NCBI GenBank assembly: GCA_022264855.1 | Contig: JABYQU010000039.1 | Coordinates: forward strand, 248,001 to 312,000 | Length of the DNA: 64,000 bases | Reading direction: 5' to 3' | Origin: Lenzites betulinus | Lineage: Eukaryota > Basidiomycota > Agaricomycetes > Polyporales > Polyporaceae | Part shown: piece after piece, positions 1 through 12,652 of the stretch | Numbering within the stretch: the first letter of the stretch is position 1 | How the letters are laid out: each line of letters begins with the position of its first letter | Program-made: the position numbers and the translations under genes | The notes under the pieces: model-generated | What the model saw: the letters and a program-made list of their open reading frames with translations, nothing else | Told to the model about the DNA's origin: nothing | Databases searched by the model: none

Positions 1-199
1 CGGCTTGCTCTCGTCCACCGCCGTCCTCCAGGCCAGCTGCCTGCTCAAGCTCGTTCGGCAGCCTCTCGACGCTTCTAATCACCGCGTGGAAACTTGGAAA
101 TTTGCATTGAAGGCTCACAACACTCGAGACGGCGCTCACGATCATCCCTAACGCTCACGACTTCATATCACGACTTTGCCTTCCCATATTGTTATCGAC

Positions 200-2138
200 A
201 TGTCGGCCCACACACAGGCCACGCTTACGGCACTCTTGCCCTCATCCCCCTACCTCCTCGCCTATGCTCTGCCACTGCTTTCCTTGTCTTTGCTGCTGAC
301 CTTCGCCGGAGCGTTCCTCACTCTCGACCGCACGCGCGTCTTCGCCCCGCGCTATGACGCTCTTTCGCCCCCAGAGACGACCAAGATCCAGCACGCAGAG
401 GCGGCTGTCAAGCGCGTCCTCAGGCTGGAGGGCGGCATTGGCGGCGCTGCGATAGGATTTGTCACAGGAGGTACACAGTCAGTCGCTTGATAGACTATGC
501 ACGCTTGCTGATATCAGTCAAGTTCATTTCACGACCTTCTTGTCCCTGCTCATTCCCAACACCACCTCCGATGCTCCACTGAAGCTCGGGGCGTTTGTAG
601 CCGTGTGGCTGCTCTCCGGGATCATATTTGCGGCCCTCGCAGCACGGTGGAAATACGCTGCGCTCGCTTTCGCAGGACTCTCTGGATAGTGCGTATCCTC
701 GAGGCGTGCTAATCTGGACGTCCACTCACGCGCCGCGCTTTAGCTCCACCCTCGCGCTTGCGCTTGCGGTCATCGTGCACCCATCCCTCCTTACACGCCA
801 TGTCTTCGTCGCTGTCTTCACGCCTATCGGACTGATCCTCTGCCTTCTTCCCATCGCACGCACACAGCATGTCTTCGTGCGGGTCGGCATGGCGTCCGCA
901 GGCTCGTTTGGCACGATCCTCGCCATCTCCCTATTGGCCCACCTTTCTGCGTGGGGAGATGTTTGGAGTAGGCTTTGGATCCACGATGGCAGCGAATGGG
1001 GCACGCCGAAGGAGAAGGCCCTCAGCGCCGCCTTCTGCCTGTTTTTGGTCGTCGGCAGCGCTAGTGACTGGTTCCTCAAGGTCAAGCTAGGAGAGAACCC
1101 CGATGAGGTATAGTGTCCCTGTCCTTGTGCCGTGTGCGCCACCATTGAGGGTTTCGTCCAGAAATGGGACAGCTACCTCGCGGAGTATGCGGCGACCCTG
1201 CCCAATGCTCGCGATCGCGCTGGTACGTTCCGGCCCTTGCAGTCGTTCTGGACCCGTCACTTTGGGCACGGGACGGACCCCATCGACAAGGATATCATTT
1301 TCCCGGCAGACGTTGACCTCAAGCGCCCCATACCCGATTCTCCCCTCAAGCTGTACAAGAAGAACTCGATCGCCCGCCCACAATCTCCTGCGCAGGGGGG
1401 CAGCTATTCACGCCCCATCCAGAACTACTGCGCAAGGACCGCAAGCCGGTCTTGAGCAGGGGCCGGACGCGAGAAATCATCAAGTTCGACCCTCACGATC
1501 CGTACACGCTCTCCGACTCGGATGACGAGGACGACCTGATGAAGATCGCGCCCACCTTCCTGCGCGCGCCGACCCGTACAGACTCCATGGCCACTCTCAC
1601 GAACGAGAAACCCTCGCCTGCGAAGGGCGCCCCAGACGGCCGCCGCGCCAAGGTCGATCCCCTTTCGGACGGCGAGGAAGACGTGACATCGGGCGCGAGC
1701 CGGGAACGGACGACATCTCCCACCGGGGACAACTGGTCCCCCGGCTTCATCCGTCGGCACAGCCAGCGGCCGCTCGCGCACAGGCAGTCGACCGCTGCGT
1801 TCTCCCAGGCCGCGTCGAGCAGCAACGGGTCGGGGTCCTCGGCGACGCTCGCGCCTGCGGCGTTCACCCCCGTCCCCGCGACGCCGTCGCTGATCAAGGC
1901 GGTCGAACGGGTCAACGCCGCCCAGCAGGAAGCGTTCGCCAACCAGGCTGCGAGGTCTACGGACGGGCTTCCCATTCCCTCAGCGGGCGCCGAGCAGGCG
2001 CCATATCAGGGGCCTCCTCATGGACGCCACTGGGATGCGTTCTGGCGCGACGTGAAGACGAAGGCGGGGCATGGCTTCCATCATAGGCGGGATGGCGGGG
2101 ACGGCGCGCGAGCGGCGGCCGCTGGCCCGACACGGTAG
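200..2138 (+). CDS. TM7S3/TM198-like (DUF4203) multi-pass membrane protein, frame broken once
   Basis: Exons read as 200-470, 523-688, 744-1107 and 1162-2138, joined by GT-AG introns whose phases fit. The first ATG in frame is at 200. About 592 residues: the N-terminal half has roughly seven hydrophobic segments (from LLAYALPLLSLSLLLTFAGA to FCLFLVVGSASDWFL), followed by a hydrophilic serine-rich tail with an acidic LSDSDDEDD stretch. The arrangement matches fungal DUF4203 proteins, which are membrane proteins of unclear function. In exon 4 the reading frame changes at a run of six G (1395-1400): frame 1 ends shortly after, while the next frame continues the expected tail (LRKDRKPVLSRGRTREIIKF). 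No splice pair in this stretch repairs the frame, but a seven-G run would. I therefore treat it as one gene with either a sequencing indel or a real frameshift. Family placement is fairly sure; biological role unknown. Confidence 0.72.
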
Positions 2139-3439
2139 CTTTCATGGCATCTTACGAACTGTTACGACCTTACGACCTCATGACGACCTGTGCTTGTAGT
2201 GTTCTGTGTGTAATCTTTCTTCTGACTTATTACTAGTGGTATCGTTTTTCGCGTTGGTGCCGGTGTTCCCTGATCTTATATGTTTCGGAATGAGTATCAA
2301 GCACCCTCACTGTTTTTTTCTGTCTCCATCCCACCCACTCTCGCCCCTCTTGCCCCTCGCGTAGATCAACATGGTGGTGTCCTTGTGGAAAGCGCCTGAA
2401 ACTCGCCCTAAACGGGCAAGCGCCCACTCGAGGATCCCGCCGCAGCCTAGTACTTGCCGCCACGATTTCGCCGTGTTCAATCTTACCATGACATTGACGG
2501 GCACGGGGAGAGAAACTCGGGACAGGAAAGCAGCATGCGTGGCAGTACTTGGCCGATGCAAACGGGTAGAACTGGAGTCAAGTCTAAACCGCTCACTTCC
2601 ACCATACGTCGCGCGAGCCCGACGCTGCAAAGGTGAGCTTCCACACTAGTACCGTCGAAACTCTGCTGCAGGGTATCGACACTATCCACCCGATGGCTTT
2701 GAGTGGCGCTCGATCCAGTGTTGTGGTCTAGGATTTGCGCGAGTACTAAGTAATCAAGCATTTGGGCCTCACCATGGCGTTGAAGTGGTGGCATTGAACC
2801 AGCCACCAATTTGATGTTCGCGTTCCTCGCGGCGTTGACTCGACGTACGCGGGTTCCGCGATCCGAGAGCCCACTCATCCCGATGGCCATAGACGTATGT
2901 ACACTTATAGTAGGGCACTCTTGATACTTTCTAGAACAAACGCCACCGCCTCCTGCCTCCTCTCCTGACTCGAGGCAGCTTTTCGGTCCTTGTGCGCTAT
3001 GAATTCTTTCCGCAGGCGATTGTACTAGTACTCAAGTACTCAAGATCTCATATTCGTGATCAGGCTCCAGAGAAAGTTCAAGACTTCAATGTGGCGTATG
3101 TTCTCTCCCTCTTCTCTCCCTCAAGTTGGTTCTTACCCTCTAACGCGCCAAAGAAACAGGTCGTCAAGTACATAGCGCCAGCACCGCCAGAAACTGCCAC
3201 CACATACGGTGCTACCAGCACCATAGTTGCCGTTTGAAGTAATGCTCCGTTCAAGGGCAGCGGGAATGATCCATTCGAATCAATAACAAGACCCCAAATA
3301 GGCATCGCGGGGACACCTAATCCGCCTCAAGGTCGCCGGTATGCTCGAAGGCTGTACGTCTTTCTGTTGTACGTACTTGTACAAATACCAGGATGCTCGA
3401 CTTGCTCGTCCCTCTGACTTCCACTCCTGTATTCTCAGC
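2139..3439. other. intergenic, no gene seen
   Basis: About 1.3 kb between the membrane-protein gene and the first kinase gene. Only short open frames on both strands, none with splice support or family resemblance. It presumably holds the 3' end of the upstream gene and the promoter of kinase A. I see no repeat or RNA gene. Confidence 0.5.
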
Positions 3440-6044
3440 ATGGGCCCCGTTTACAATGTCCCAATGGCCCTCGACGCTACCCTCTCTCGCACAGAAGGCC
3501 TCAGGCCCTCCCTCGCACCCACACGCCATGATGAACACGCAGAACAAGCGCGTAAATTCATGCTAGGCACTATGCCTGCCGCCGCATTCGTCGACGCCTT
3601 TCTTCCGCCTAGTGACCAAACGGCTGGCACGATGCCGTTCCGAAATGCATTCAACCGTGTGCCCCGGAATGCCCAGACATCGTCCCAGATATACTTGCCA
3701 CTGGTACGTTTCAACCGTCTTCACCCCCTAGTCGCTCGCGCTGAGAAGCCTGCAGATCAACGCCCTCAACCTTACTACTAAGGGCAGGCATCGTTGTCCA
3801 GGCTTCGTGTTCGTCGATACCATCGAGCGTAGTGAGCACTTTCATCACCTGGGATACGCCAAACCACACATATCCTGCTTCACTACCGAGAATGCCTCGC
3901 GTGTACAGTCTGCAAGCAAGTGTTCGCGTGTTGAGCTGGGCTATGCGGAGCTCTTCATCGACGTCAGTCCATATCCTCGCCTTGATTTACTCTCAGATCC
4001 TCCGGAGCAAGGGCCCCCCGCTGTTCATAAACTATTTGACGTCCCCGACGACGTATATCTCGCATATAGTCCCCGTAGCGAAGTACTAGGCACACACACC
4101 GCCTTCGCCACCGAGGTCCTCGCCCGCCAAAACCGGACCTTTCTCTTCACCGTCTCCGTCTTTGGCACCCGTGCGCGGCTCTTCCGATGGGACCGAGCGG
4201 GATGCATCGTGACAGAAGCCTTCAACATACGCGATAACCCCGACATACTGCTGGATTTCATGTGGCGTTTCTCGCAGGCCTCTCCTGCTGAGCGCGGCCA
4301 TGACCCCACAGTAGCCGTTGCCACTCCAGGAGAGGAGGCACTTTTCCGAGACGCAATCCGCTCTCATGCCCGGATACAATTGGGGCCCGAGGTCAACAGC
4401 ACAGAACTAGACAAGGCTGTCACTGCTCATTACGAACCTGGGCACGCTTCTATTGTTTCGGTCTTTTCTAAACATCAGCCGCCTCCGGGGAGCGATGCAG
4501 TTGTCTCTCGCAGCCGCTTCATTGTATCCCGTCCTGTCGTCTCGCCACTACACCTCCAGGGACGTGGTTCTCGAGGCTACTGGGCTGTATGTGCCGACAC
4601 AGGTCGCGTCGTGTTCCTCAAGGACTCATGGCGCTCGGCAGCGGCGGATGAATTGGAGGGAGATATCCTGAGCCAGTTGAACGAGCACGGCGTATCCAAC
4701 GTGCCGCGACTGGTCATGCAAGGTGATGTGCCTCTCAATCTCGAAACCTACAGCAGAAACAGTCAGTTGGCTACACTTCTGGTATACACTTAAGTTGATC
4801 AAATGAATGCAGATCTTCGCCTTCAGGTCACAAAAACCGATTGGTTCCAAGACAGTGAATGGGCATTGGCATGCCGTGCAAAAACTGAACGGGAGCAACT
4901 GCTCTTGACCCCGCGGAGGCATTACCGAATGGTGACGGATGTTGCCGGCTACAGTCTGAATGCAATACGAGGAACGGACGAATTACTACACGCGACATAC
5001 GACGCATTTAAAGGTACGCATTACTGGTGAAGGCTGAATGCCTACCTGTATCACTGGCCACCGCTTGTCTAACATTCGTCGACAGCGATGTGTAGCGCGT
5101 TGAACAAAGCCTCCCGCATTCACCGGGACCTGAGTGTTGGAAATATTATCCTTGTTAGAGAGCCTGGTCAATCTATTCGTAGGGGCTATCTCATCGACTG
5201 GGAGTCCTCGGACCTCGCCGATGGCGTCAATGGGATCGCAGAGCATAGTGGGCGTGCGGTGAGTCTTATGTACTAGCACAGGTGTGCCCGGCCGTTATCC
5301 ACGTATCTTATTCAGCTGCGACAGGGGACATGGGAGTTCATGTCCATCCGCATGCTCTGCCAGCCAACTCTCCTTGGGGTGCCTCGCACTTGGACGCACA
5401 GCTTTATGGACGACGTGGAATCATTATTCTGGGTTGTCCTCTACTGCAGCTTGTTGTATCTCCCCCATGATCTTGGCGAGGAGGCGCTTGGCTCATTTAT
5501 CAAGGTGTTCCATGAACAGGTGGACGAGGACGGGGATATGCATTTGACTGGGGGCAGGGAGAAGGGCCGAGTGATAGCGGCCCCTCGGAAGTGGACCACA
5601 CATTTCAAGTCGAGCTCCGCCGGGTTGGAGGATTGGCTCAACAAGTTTATGGACGGTGGCAGGCCGCGCAGCAGGCCCTCTTACGAGATGAAAGACGTCG
5701 CACGTCTCGATGCTTACTGGTCAAACTTTCTAACATCGCGGACCCTGGAGACCAAGAACCGCGCTGTACACAAGGTTCCGAACCTGGATATACTGAGCCT
5801 CAAGTCGTTTTCTCCCACCCCATGTACTTCTCCGACGGACGCCGAGCCTAGGTCACGCGTACGCAAGTCATTCGCTGGAACTGAGGGTGCTGCAAGTAAC
5901 GCCAACACGAAGAGAGCACGATTCAACTCGGACGCAGACGGGCACACAGCACAGGCATCACCCCCGCGGAGGAGCGAACGTATTTTACTGCGTCGCAAAA
6001 TTGCACGTTCCTCAGCAAGGTCCTCCGTGAAGTGTATACGATAA
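3440..6044 (+). CDS. FunK1 fungal-type protein kinase, copy A
   Basis: Five exons: 3440-3703, 3756-4761, 4813-5013, 5086-5258 and 5325-6044, giving 787 residues. The start is fixed by alignment with the other copies (MGPVYNVPMALD matches RVYNAPMALD). An N-terminal region of about 330 residues precedes the kinase part: glycine-rich loop GRGSRGYWAV, beta-3 lysine in VFLKDSW, catalytic loop IHRDLSVGNIIL (HRD at 503-505) and metal-binding DWE (528-530) in place of DFG, as is usual for FunK1. All key residues are present. The C-terminal tail is basic and ends near RRSERILLRRKI, resembling the RRSERIR box of copies B-D. It is the only copy on the + strand and converges on copy B. FunK1 kinases are expanded in Agaricomycetes and linked by others to development; substrates are unknown. 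Confidence 0.9.
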
Positions 6045-6529
6045 AGAGAGTAGTGCGGAGTAGCCGGTATTGTTTCGAGACAGATCCCTATTGTACCTTA
6101 TTAATGACAACATTAACTATCGACGATGTGTGATGAAATAGCTACTATGATGGATGGTCTAAGGGCTTCTTGTGAAAGGAGGGATCGCCTTCAACCTTTG
6201 TGGTAGACATCTCCGAACCGTCGGTTTCGTGCGGGGAGTTCAACTGCAGGGCTGGCATGCATACGGCTGGCGGTGTCGTGGGTAGCTTACCAAGTTCATG
6301 AAGATCTTCCTTTGTGATATGGTAAGTAGTGAATTGCCGACTTACATCTTCTCAGCTCTTCGACGTCTTGAGACAAGAACTGAGCTAGTACTGGACTGAG
6401 ATCAGCGCGTCGGCGCTGGTCCAGTGCCGGAGTTATACAGTCCAATCGCAATAGTGTGTAACAGATAGTGATGTCGAGAGCAAGAGAGCAGTTCGAAATG
6501 AGGATATGAAGCGAGATATAGTGATGAAA
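6045..6529. other. convergent intergenic spacer
   Basis: About 485 bp between the 3' ends of kinase copies A (+) and B (-). No open frame of interest. It should contain both polyadenylation regions; AT content is slightly raised around 6060-6140. Confidence 0.5.
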
Positions 6530-9153
6530 TCATTGGCACGAGCTTTTCCCGGTGGCAGAGCCGCGGCCGTGCAGGACGAGCAGATGAGAAGCAACAGGCT
6601 GCGTTGGTTTCGAGCGGTCTTGAATGGTCCGGATCCGCTCACTTCGACGTCGACCGTCGATAACACGCGACGAAACGATCCCTTTCGAGAGGGGCCCGGG
6701 TGCCTCTCTGGAGCGTAGGGTGCGTGCACGCTTCGGACTGGGCATCTCTGAATTGCGGGCTGTGGCAGAGCGCTTGCCAATCGGCGGTGATTCTTGTATA
6801 GACAGCGGTGTTATGGAGAGCACGTTGTATTCGCGATCTTCGCCCTTGGTGACATCGTGAACGATGCGGTTGTCGCGCTCCAGTGCGCGAGTCCGGAGGA
6901 ATTCAGACCAGAACGCGTCGACGCCCTCGCCTGTCCATTGCTCCCCGTATTCGTAGCCTTTCAAAAGGGAGGGACGTTGGAGCTCCAGCATGGTGGTGAT
7001 CCATTCTGCGAGCGCGTCGCTACCGAACTGAACATCCGGAATGAGTCGCTGAAAGAAAGCTTTGATAGCTTTTGCATCACCTCCATGCGGAGGATTATCG
7101 AACCATTGGGTGGCGCGTTCGAAGTACCTGTATATCGTGTCGAGGAGATCTTCCTTTGCTAGCTTGTGTGGCAGGTAGCGCAACGCACAGTAAGTGACGA
7201 CGTGTACGAGGGACTCCATGTCGTCCAGGAACGTTTGTTTAGTGTTGGCCTGGTGCTTATTCAGAATGCGCGCTGACATAAATAACCAGGTCCCCTACAC
7301 GCCTTATTAACATGTCGTATCCGTGCAAGATTGTTGATTGACGCACCGCTCGCCCAGCGTGTACGGCTTGACCGGCGTCATCAGCCTTATCAGATGTCTC
7401 CCAGTCGATGAGGTAGCCCCGACGAACATCTTGGCCCGGAACCTCGACCAGGATAATATTGCCAAGACTTACGTCTCGGTGAATTCGAGAGGCTTTTGAA
7501 AACGCGTCCCGCAGCGCTATAGCAGAGACGTCGGAACGAGATCCACAGTGCTATGCTAGTTCACGTACCTGTGAGCGCATCGTAAGTGGCGTGAAGTAGC
7601 TCTTCTGTGCCCCTGACCGTGGACAAGTCGTAGCCGACAGTGCTGACGGCCAGGCGATAACGTTGGAAATTCGTGACAGAAGCGAGCTTTCCCGCAACAG
7701 AGCATCGCTCAAAAACCTTTGCTACGGCGCCCGTGATCGTGGATTGCCAGACTACATCTGCGGGGATTGAGGAAAATTGCACATAAATGAGGCATGGATA
7801 CTCACGACTTCCATCGGTAGTCGAAACGTAGTCAGGCACATCGCCGTGTGCGAACAAGGCAGGGATGTTGCGCACTTCAAGTTCGTTCAGCTCCTCTAAA
7901 AAGTCTCCCTCAGCGGTGTTGTCCCTTGCATCTATGACGCGCCATGTATCCTTGAGGAACACCAAGCGCGACGTGGTGCATTCGACCGCCCAGTTGCCCC
8001 TTGTCCCTCGCCCGACGAGACAGAGCGGACTGACGACAGGACGGGAGATAATGAATCGCCAAACGTTATCATGGGAATGGGGCTCGTGTTGGGGGTATAT
8101 CACCACCACAGCCGCACGTCCGGGGCAGTAGTGTTGGCTCACGGCTTTGTCAAGAGCGTCCCCTTCAAGCTCGAGCTGAGAACGGACGTACTCCCGCACG
8201 ACGTCTCTGAACTGTAGCTCCTGCTGTAACGTGGCTGGGCTGACCGTGATGTCGTGGCCTCGCATTTCGTCGATGGTGCGCGAAAATCGCCAAAGAAAGT
8301 AGCATAGGTGCTCCGGGTGCTCGCGGATGTCGAAGGCCTCAGAAACAAGACACCCCGCACGGTCCCAGCGCAGCAGCCGTGCCCGCGAGCCCGTCAAGGA
8401 GATCGAGAAGAAGCCGTTTCGATATTGGCGTGCAAAGATTTCGGTGACTAGAGCAAGATGCAACGCAAACGCGTCCGCCACCTCTCGCTTCGTTTGGCGA
8501 TCTTCCCACTGAGATATAAACTCGAACGCAGCGCGGCGTTCACCGTGGAGCCCAGAAGGGGGGTCAGTAAAGTAATCGCGGGTTACGTCGGGGGTGACCT
8601 GGATGATGAGCTCCGCATAGCCAAGCTCTGAACGGGAGTGCCTGTCCAAGCGCTGGACGGCCTCAACGTTACGCCTAGTGAAGCAGGAGACGTGGGGCTT
8701 CGCGAATCCAGGGCGGGCGGGGTGTGTGCTCCGGCGAGCGGTGTTCACGAAGACGAAACCGGGGCATCGGGACTTGTGCGTTGTCCGTTTATTTAATGCA
8801 ACAAGCTGACGCGTAGTGTTAGTAAAGTAGCTGCATCGCGATGGGAGGATCCTCACCAATGGCTCGTAGATCTGATCCGCGGTGTCTGCGGAGTGTGGTA
8901 CGGACCTGAACGCGTTGGTGGCCGACATTCGCATCCGTTCGTCGGTGCCCCAGTACACTTTGCCTACAGCGTTCTGTATGAACGCGTCGACAGGGATTGG
9001 GCCGACGACGTATTTCCGAAACTCGGCGAGAAGACTCTGGTGCCGACACTGTGCGTCCCAGGGCTCGAGACCTTTGGTGCGCTCGAGGTCGTGGTCGAGA
9101 GCCATGGGAGCGTTGTAGACACGGTTCAGCTCTGTGCCATCCAAGCCTTCCAT
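6530..9153 (-). CDS. FunK1 fungal-type protein kinase, copy B
   Basis: Complement of exons 8857-9153, 7806-8805, 7569-7757, 7347-7516 and 6530-7294; 806 residues starting MEGLDGTELNRVYNAP. Kinase landmarks: GRGTRG loop at 364-369, beta-3 lysine 384 (VFLKDTW), HRD at 508-510 (IHRDVSLGNIIL), DWE at 533-535, then GTWLFMSARIL and a helical C-lobe (DDMESLVHVVTYCALRYLPH). The tail carries RRSERIRTIQDR. All catalytic residues are present, so an active kinase is expected. Introns 1 (51 nt) and 2 (48 nt) are multiples of three and contain no stop, so the unspliced frame stays open from 9153 down to 7561. The nucleotide sequence is very close to copy D, closer than to the adjacent copy C. Confidence 0.9.
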
Positions 9154-9982
9154 TGTTGCTCAGAAACCGGTGAATGTCGAGGCCTGAGAAGCTCTGAGAA
9201 GTGGGTCAGAGGTAACCGGTAAGCCTAGGTGTGGCGTCCTAGCGCTAAATTGTGGCTGCGTACTTGAATATCATCCCACGGCTCGTGCAACTCAGTGCTT
9301 GCTTGCAGCGTGAACGGGTCGCCTTGTACTTACCACTTGTTGCCTTGTTTTTTGTTGCATCCTAGATGACGTACTGAATGGCAGGAAGGCCGTGCACAAG
9401 ACCCGCTGACCGGATACGTGCATGAGCTGTTGGGCACAGCTGTCGGCGCACAGGTGGCAACCGGGGGGCGTAGACGTACAGATCTAGAGCTCATCGAGGG
9501 GATTAGATAATTCGGATTCAGCTTGAGATTCAGGTGAATTCGAGTGTTTGAGGGCGGTGTTGTCCACGGTTTCCGACGGAAGGTTGCGGGTAAGAAGTGG
9601 AATCGCAGATGGGGAGGAGGCCGGGCAAGCCAGGTCCTGCTATCCGCGATTTAGCAGGATTCAACACGTACTGACGACCGGAGTCTGAAAGCCTGTTTGA
9701 GGCGCTAACATATCGAGTACGCCAGCTTACCTCTTGTGAACACACGTAGCGTACTGAGTGAATGTATTGACGGGGATATGCTAAACATAAACATAAGTTA
9801 TAATATACTACGTATGTGCGAATTGTCTCAGTGCGGGCAGAGCAAGGCTGGTTAACATGAGGGGATCGGCGGTATAGCACTGATGGCGCTAGAATGAATG
9901 CAAGATGAGTAGCTATAGCGTATAAGACGCCGAAAGCGAAAGCAGAACGAATTGATAATAGTAAACCAAATAGTTGAAGGGA
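9154..9982. other. intergenic between kinase copies B and C
   Basis: About 830 bp: the promoter side of copy B and the 3' side of copy C, both on the minus strand. Short open frames only. Nothing recognisable beyond an AT-rich patch around 9780-9830. Confidence 0.5.
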
Positions 9983-12652
9983 TCATTGGGGCGCAAGGCC
10001 TCCTCTACGACAATATCCTTTATGCCGAACCGCGATAGAGGACGAATGCGAGGCTCGCCGCGGGCCAGACGCGACAGTCGGATTCGAGCGGGGATGATCC
10101 TGTAGAGTCCTGATGCGCTCGCTACGACGCCGTCCATCTACAATGCGCGACGAGACGATATCGGTAAGCGGCGGTCCAGCTGCATCCTGCGACCGGAGAG
10201 ACCGCCGACGCTTCGCAATGCGGTCGTTCAAAGGACGGTCTACAGCGCGGCGCTTGCCCGTCGGCGGCGGTATCGGCGCGATTGAGAGCGTCTTCGATAG
10301 CTCGGAGTAGTCTCGATATTCTGTCTTGGTGATGTCGTGCACGATGCGGTTGTCGCGCTCCAATGACCGAGTCTTCAGGAAGTCCGACCAAAACGCGTCG
10401 ACGTGCTCGGGAGTCCATTGTTCTCCGAACTCCGTAAGACCCCCTAGCCTGGGACGCTGTAATTTGGCCATACTCATGAGCCACTCCATCAAAGCTTCGC
10501 TCGTGAACCCGGCGGTCTTGAACATCACTTGGGTATAAGAGTTGGTCACTTTGAAGTCGCCTCCATTGGCAGCGTTGGAGCTCTGATTGTAGACTAACTC
10601 GAAATACCGACGGATTATTTCGAGAAGCTCTTCCTTCTCGAGGAGAAGATGAGGGAGGTAGAGCAGAGCGGCGTAGGTGATCACATGGACGAGGGACTCC
10701 ATGTCGTCCTGGAAATTCTGCTTTTCTTTCGCTCCGTCCAAGTCGAGCATGCGTCCAGACATGAAGTACCACGTCCCCTGAGCTGCTGAGTCAGTACGGC
10801 AAGTAGATACAGACCCATGAGGTTGCAGCGCTGACGCACCGCTCGCCCAGCTGCGAGGGCAGCTCCCTCGTCATCGACCAGAGCAGACGTCTCCCAGTCA
10901 ATGAGGTATCCTTGACGGATATCTTGTCCAGGAACTTTGACTAGAATGATATTGGCAAGACTGATGTCTCGGTGGATTAGAGAAGCTTTGTCGAGAGCGT
11001 CCTTCATAGCTACAGTATCCACCTGAGAATGTTACTTCCGACTCCGATTTGTGGGACACGTACCGACGAATGCACCATATGTGCCGTGAAGTAGTTCTTC
11101 CGTGCCCCGGAGCGTAGACAGACCGTAGCCGACGGTGCGTACAGCCAGGCGATAGCGTTGTTGATCTGTGACAGAAGGGGTCTTGCCGGCAACACAGCAT
11201 GTTCCACACTTCTGTGCGACTTCGCCCGTGATCGTGGTCTGCCAGATTACATCTATACATGCTGGTGAGCGACGTGACGAGGCAGGTCGTAAGAAGGCAC
11301 TTGCCACTGCTATCCTCTGGTGAAACATACTCGGGCACATCGCCATGGGCATACAGGGTCGGAATGTTGCGCACCCCAAGGTCGTTCAAGTGCCCCAGAA
11401 TGGTCCCCTCTACGGTCCCGGTCCCTCCTGATACGATGTGCCAGGTGTCCTTGAGAAATACCAAACGCGAAGAAGCGCTTTCGACCGCCCAGTAACCCCT
11501 CGTGCCCCGGCTTACGAGCAAGAGTGGAGAGACCACTGGGCGAGATATGATATATTGCCCGACGACATTATGGGAGATGGGTTGTCCTTGTGGGTATATT
11601 CCTACCACGGCCGTACGTCCTGGGCAGTAGTGTTTACTCACGGCTTTGTCAAGAGCTTCTCCCTCAAGCTCCAGTTGAGAACGGACGTGCTCCCGCACGA
11701 CATCTCTGAACCGCTCTTCCTGCTCCAGCGTCGCCGGCCACACGGTGGTGTCGTGACCGCGCATTGCATCGGAAGTTTGCGCAAACCGCCAAAGGAATTC
11801 ACACAGATGTTCGGGATGCTCGCGAATGTCGAAAGATTCGGAGACAATGCAGCCGGCTCGATCCCAGTGCAGGAGCCGTGCGCGGGAACCTGTCATGGCA
11901 ATCGAGTGGTATCCGTTGCGGTGCTGGCGCGCGAACACCTCGGTAGCGAAAGCGGCGTGTAGCGCAAACGCGTCCTCGACTTTCTTTCTCGTGTCGCGGT
12001 CTTCCCAGCGAGTGACGAAGTCGAAGGCAGCGCGGTGCTCTGCGGTGAGTCCAGGAGGGGGGTCTGTGAAGTAGTCGTGTGTTGCGTCAGCGGTAACCTG
12101 GATGAAGAGCTCCGCGTATCCGAGTTCCGATCGGGAGTGCCTATCCAAATGCTGCACAACTTCGACATTACGTCGTGTGAGGCAGGAAATGTGTGGTTTG
12201 GCGAACCCAGGACGGTGCGGATGCGTGCTGCGGCGAGCTGTGTTCTCGAAGACGAAGCCAGGACAGCGAGACCTGTGCGTTGTCCGCCTGTTCAGTGCGA
12301 CAAGCTGTTCTGCAGGGTTAGAAGGACGGTCCGTGGAGAAGGTCAGGCCACGTACGAGCGGTTCCATGATTTGCTCGACGGTGTCCGCAGTGGGGGGTAC
12401 GGATCTGAACGCGTTAGTGGCAGAGAGTCGCATCGGTCCGCCAATGCCTTTGTATGGTCTGCCCACAACATTTTGCAGAAATGCGTGGACCGAGAGGGGT
12501 CCCACGATGGATGTTCTGAGGTCGTAGAGAAGCCGTCTGTGTCGGGCGAGAGCATATGCGGGATCGAGTCCGGCAGTGGCGGAGAGATCAGAGTTTAGAG
12601 CCATGGGAGCATCGTAGACACGTTGAGGGCCGCTGCCGTCCAGCCCGTCCAT
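9983..12652 (-). CDS. FunK1 fungal-type protein kinase, copy C
   Basis: Complement of exons 12356-12652, 11305-12304, 11064-11252, 10840-11009 and 9983-10777; 816 residues starting MDGLDGSGPQRVYDAP. The first four exons have exactly the same lengths as in copies B and D (297, 1000, 189, 170). Kinase landmarks match copy B: GRGTRGYWAV, VFLKDTWH, LIHRDISLANIIL (HRD at 508-510), LIDWE, GTWYFMSGRML. The tail carries RRSERIRTLQDH. The second intron (11253-11304) begins with GC rather than GT in the strong context G|GCAAGT; only this boundary keeps the reading phase and the 1000-nt exon length. Predicted active. Despite lying between B and D it is clearly more diverged from both than they are from each other. 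Confidence 0.88.

Noticed and set aside
1353..1456. Intron repairing the frame in the TM198-like gene (GT at 1353 or 1312)
   Set aside because: Phase-compatible choices would delete conserved residues (LRKDRKPVLS or DLKRPIPDSP); a one-base indel explains the data better.
2992..3237. 81-codon open frame on + starting MRYEFFPQAIVLVL
   Set aside because: No family resemblance, no splice partner and low-complexity middle; probably chance in the kinase A promoter region.
7561..9153. Single 530-codon frame as a separate short kinase
   Set aside because: It is exons 1-3 of kinase B read through two in-frame introns; comparison with C and D shows the introns and the missing catalytic exons.
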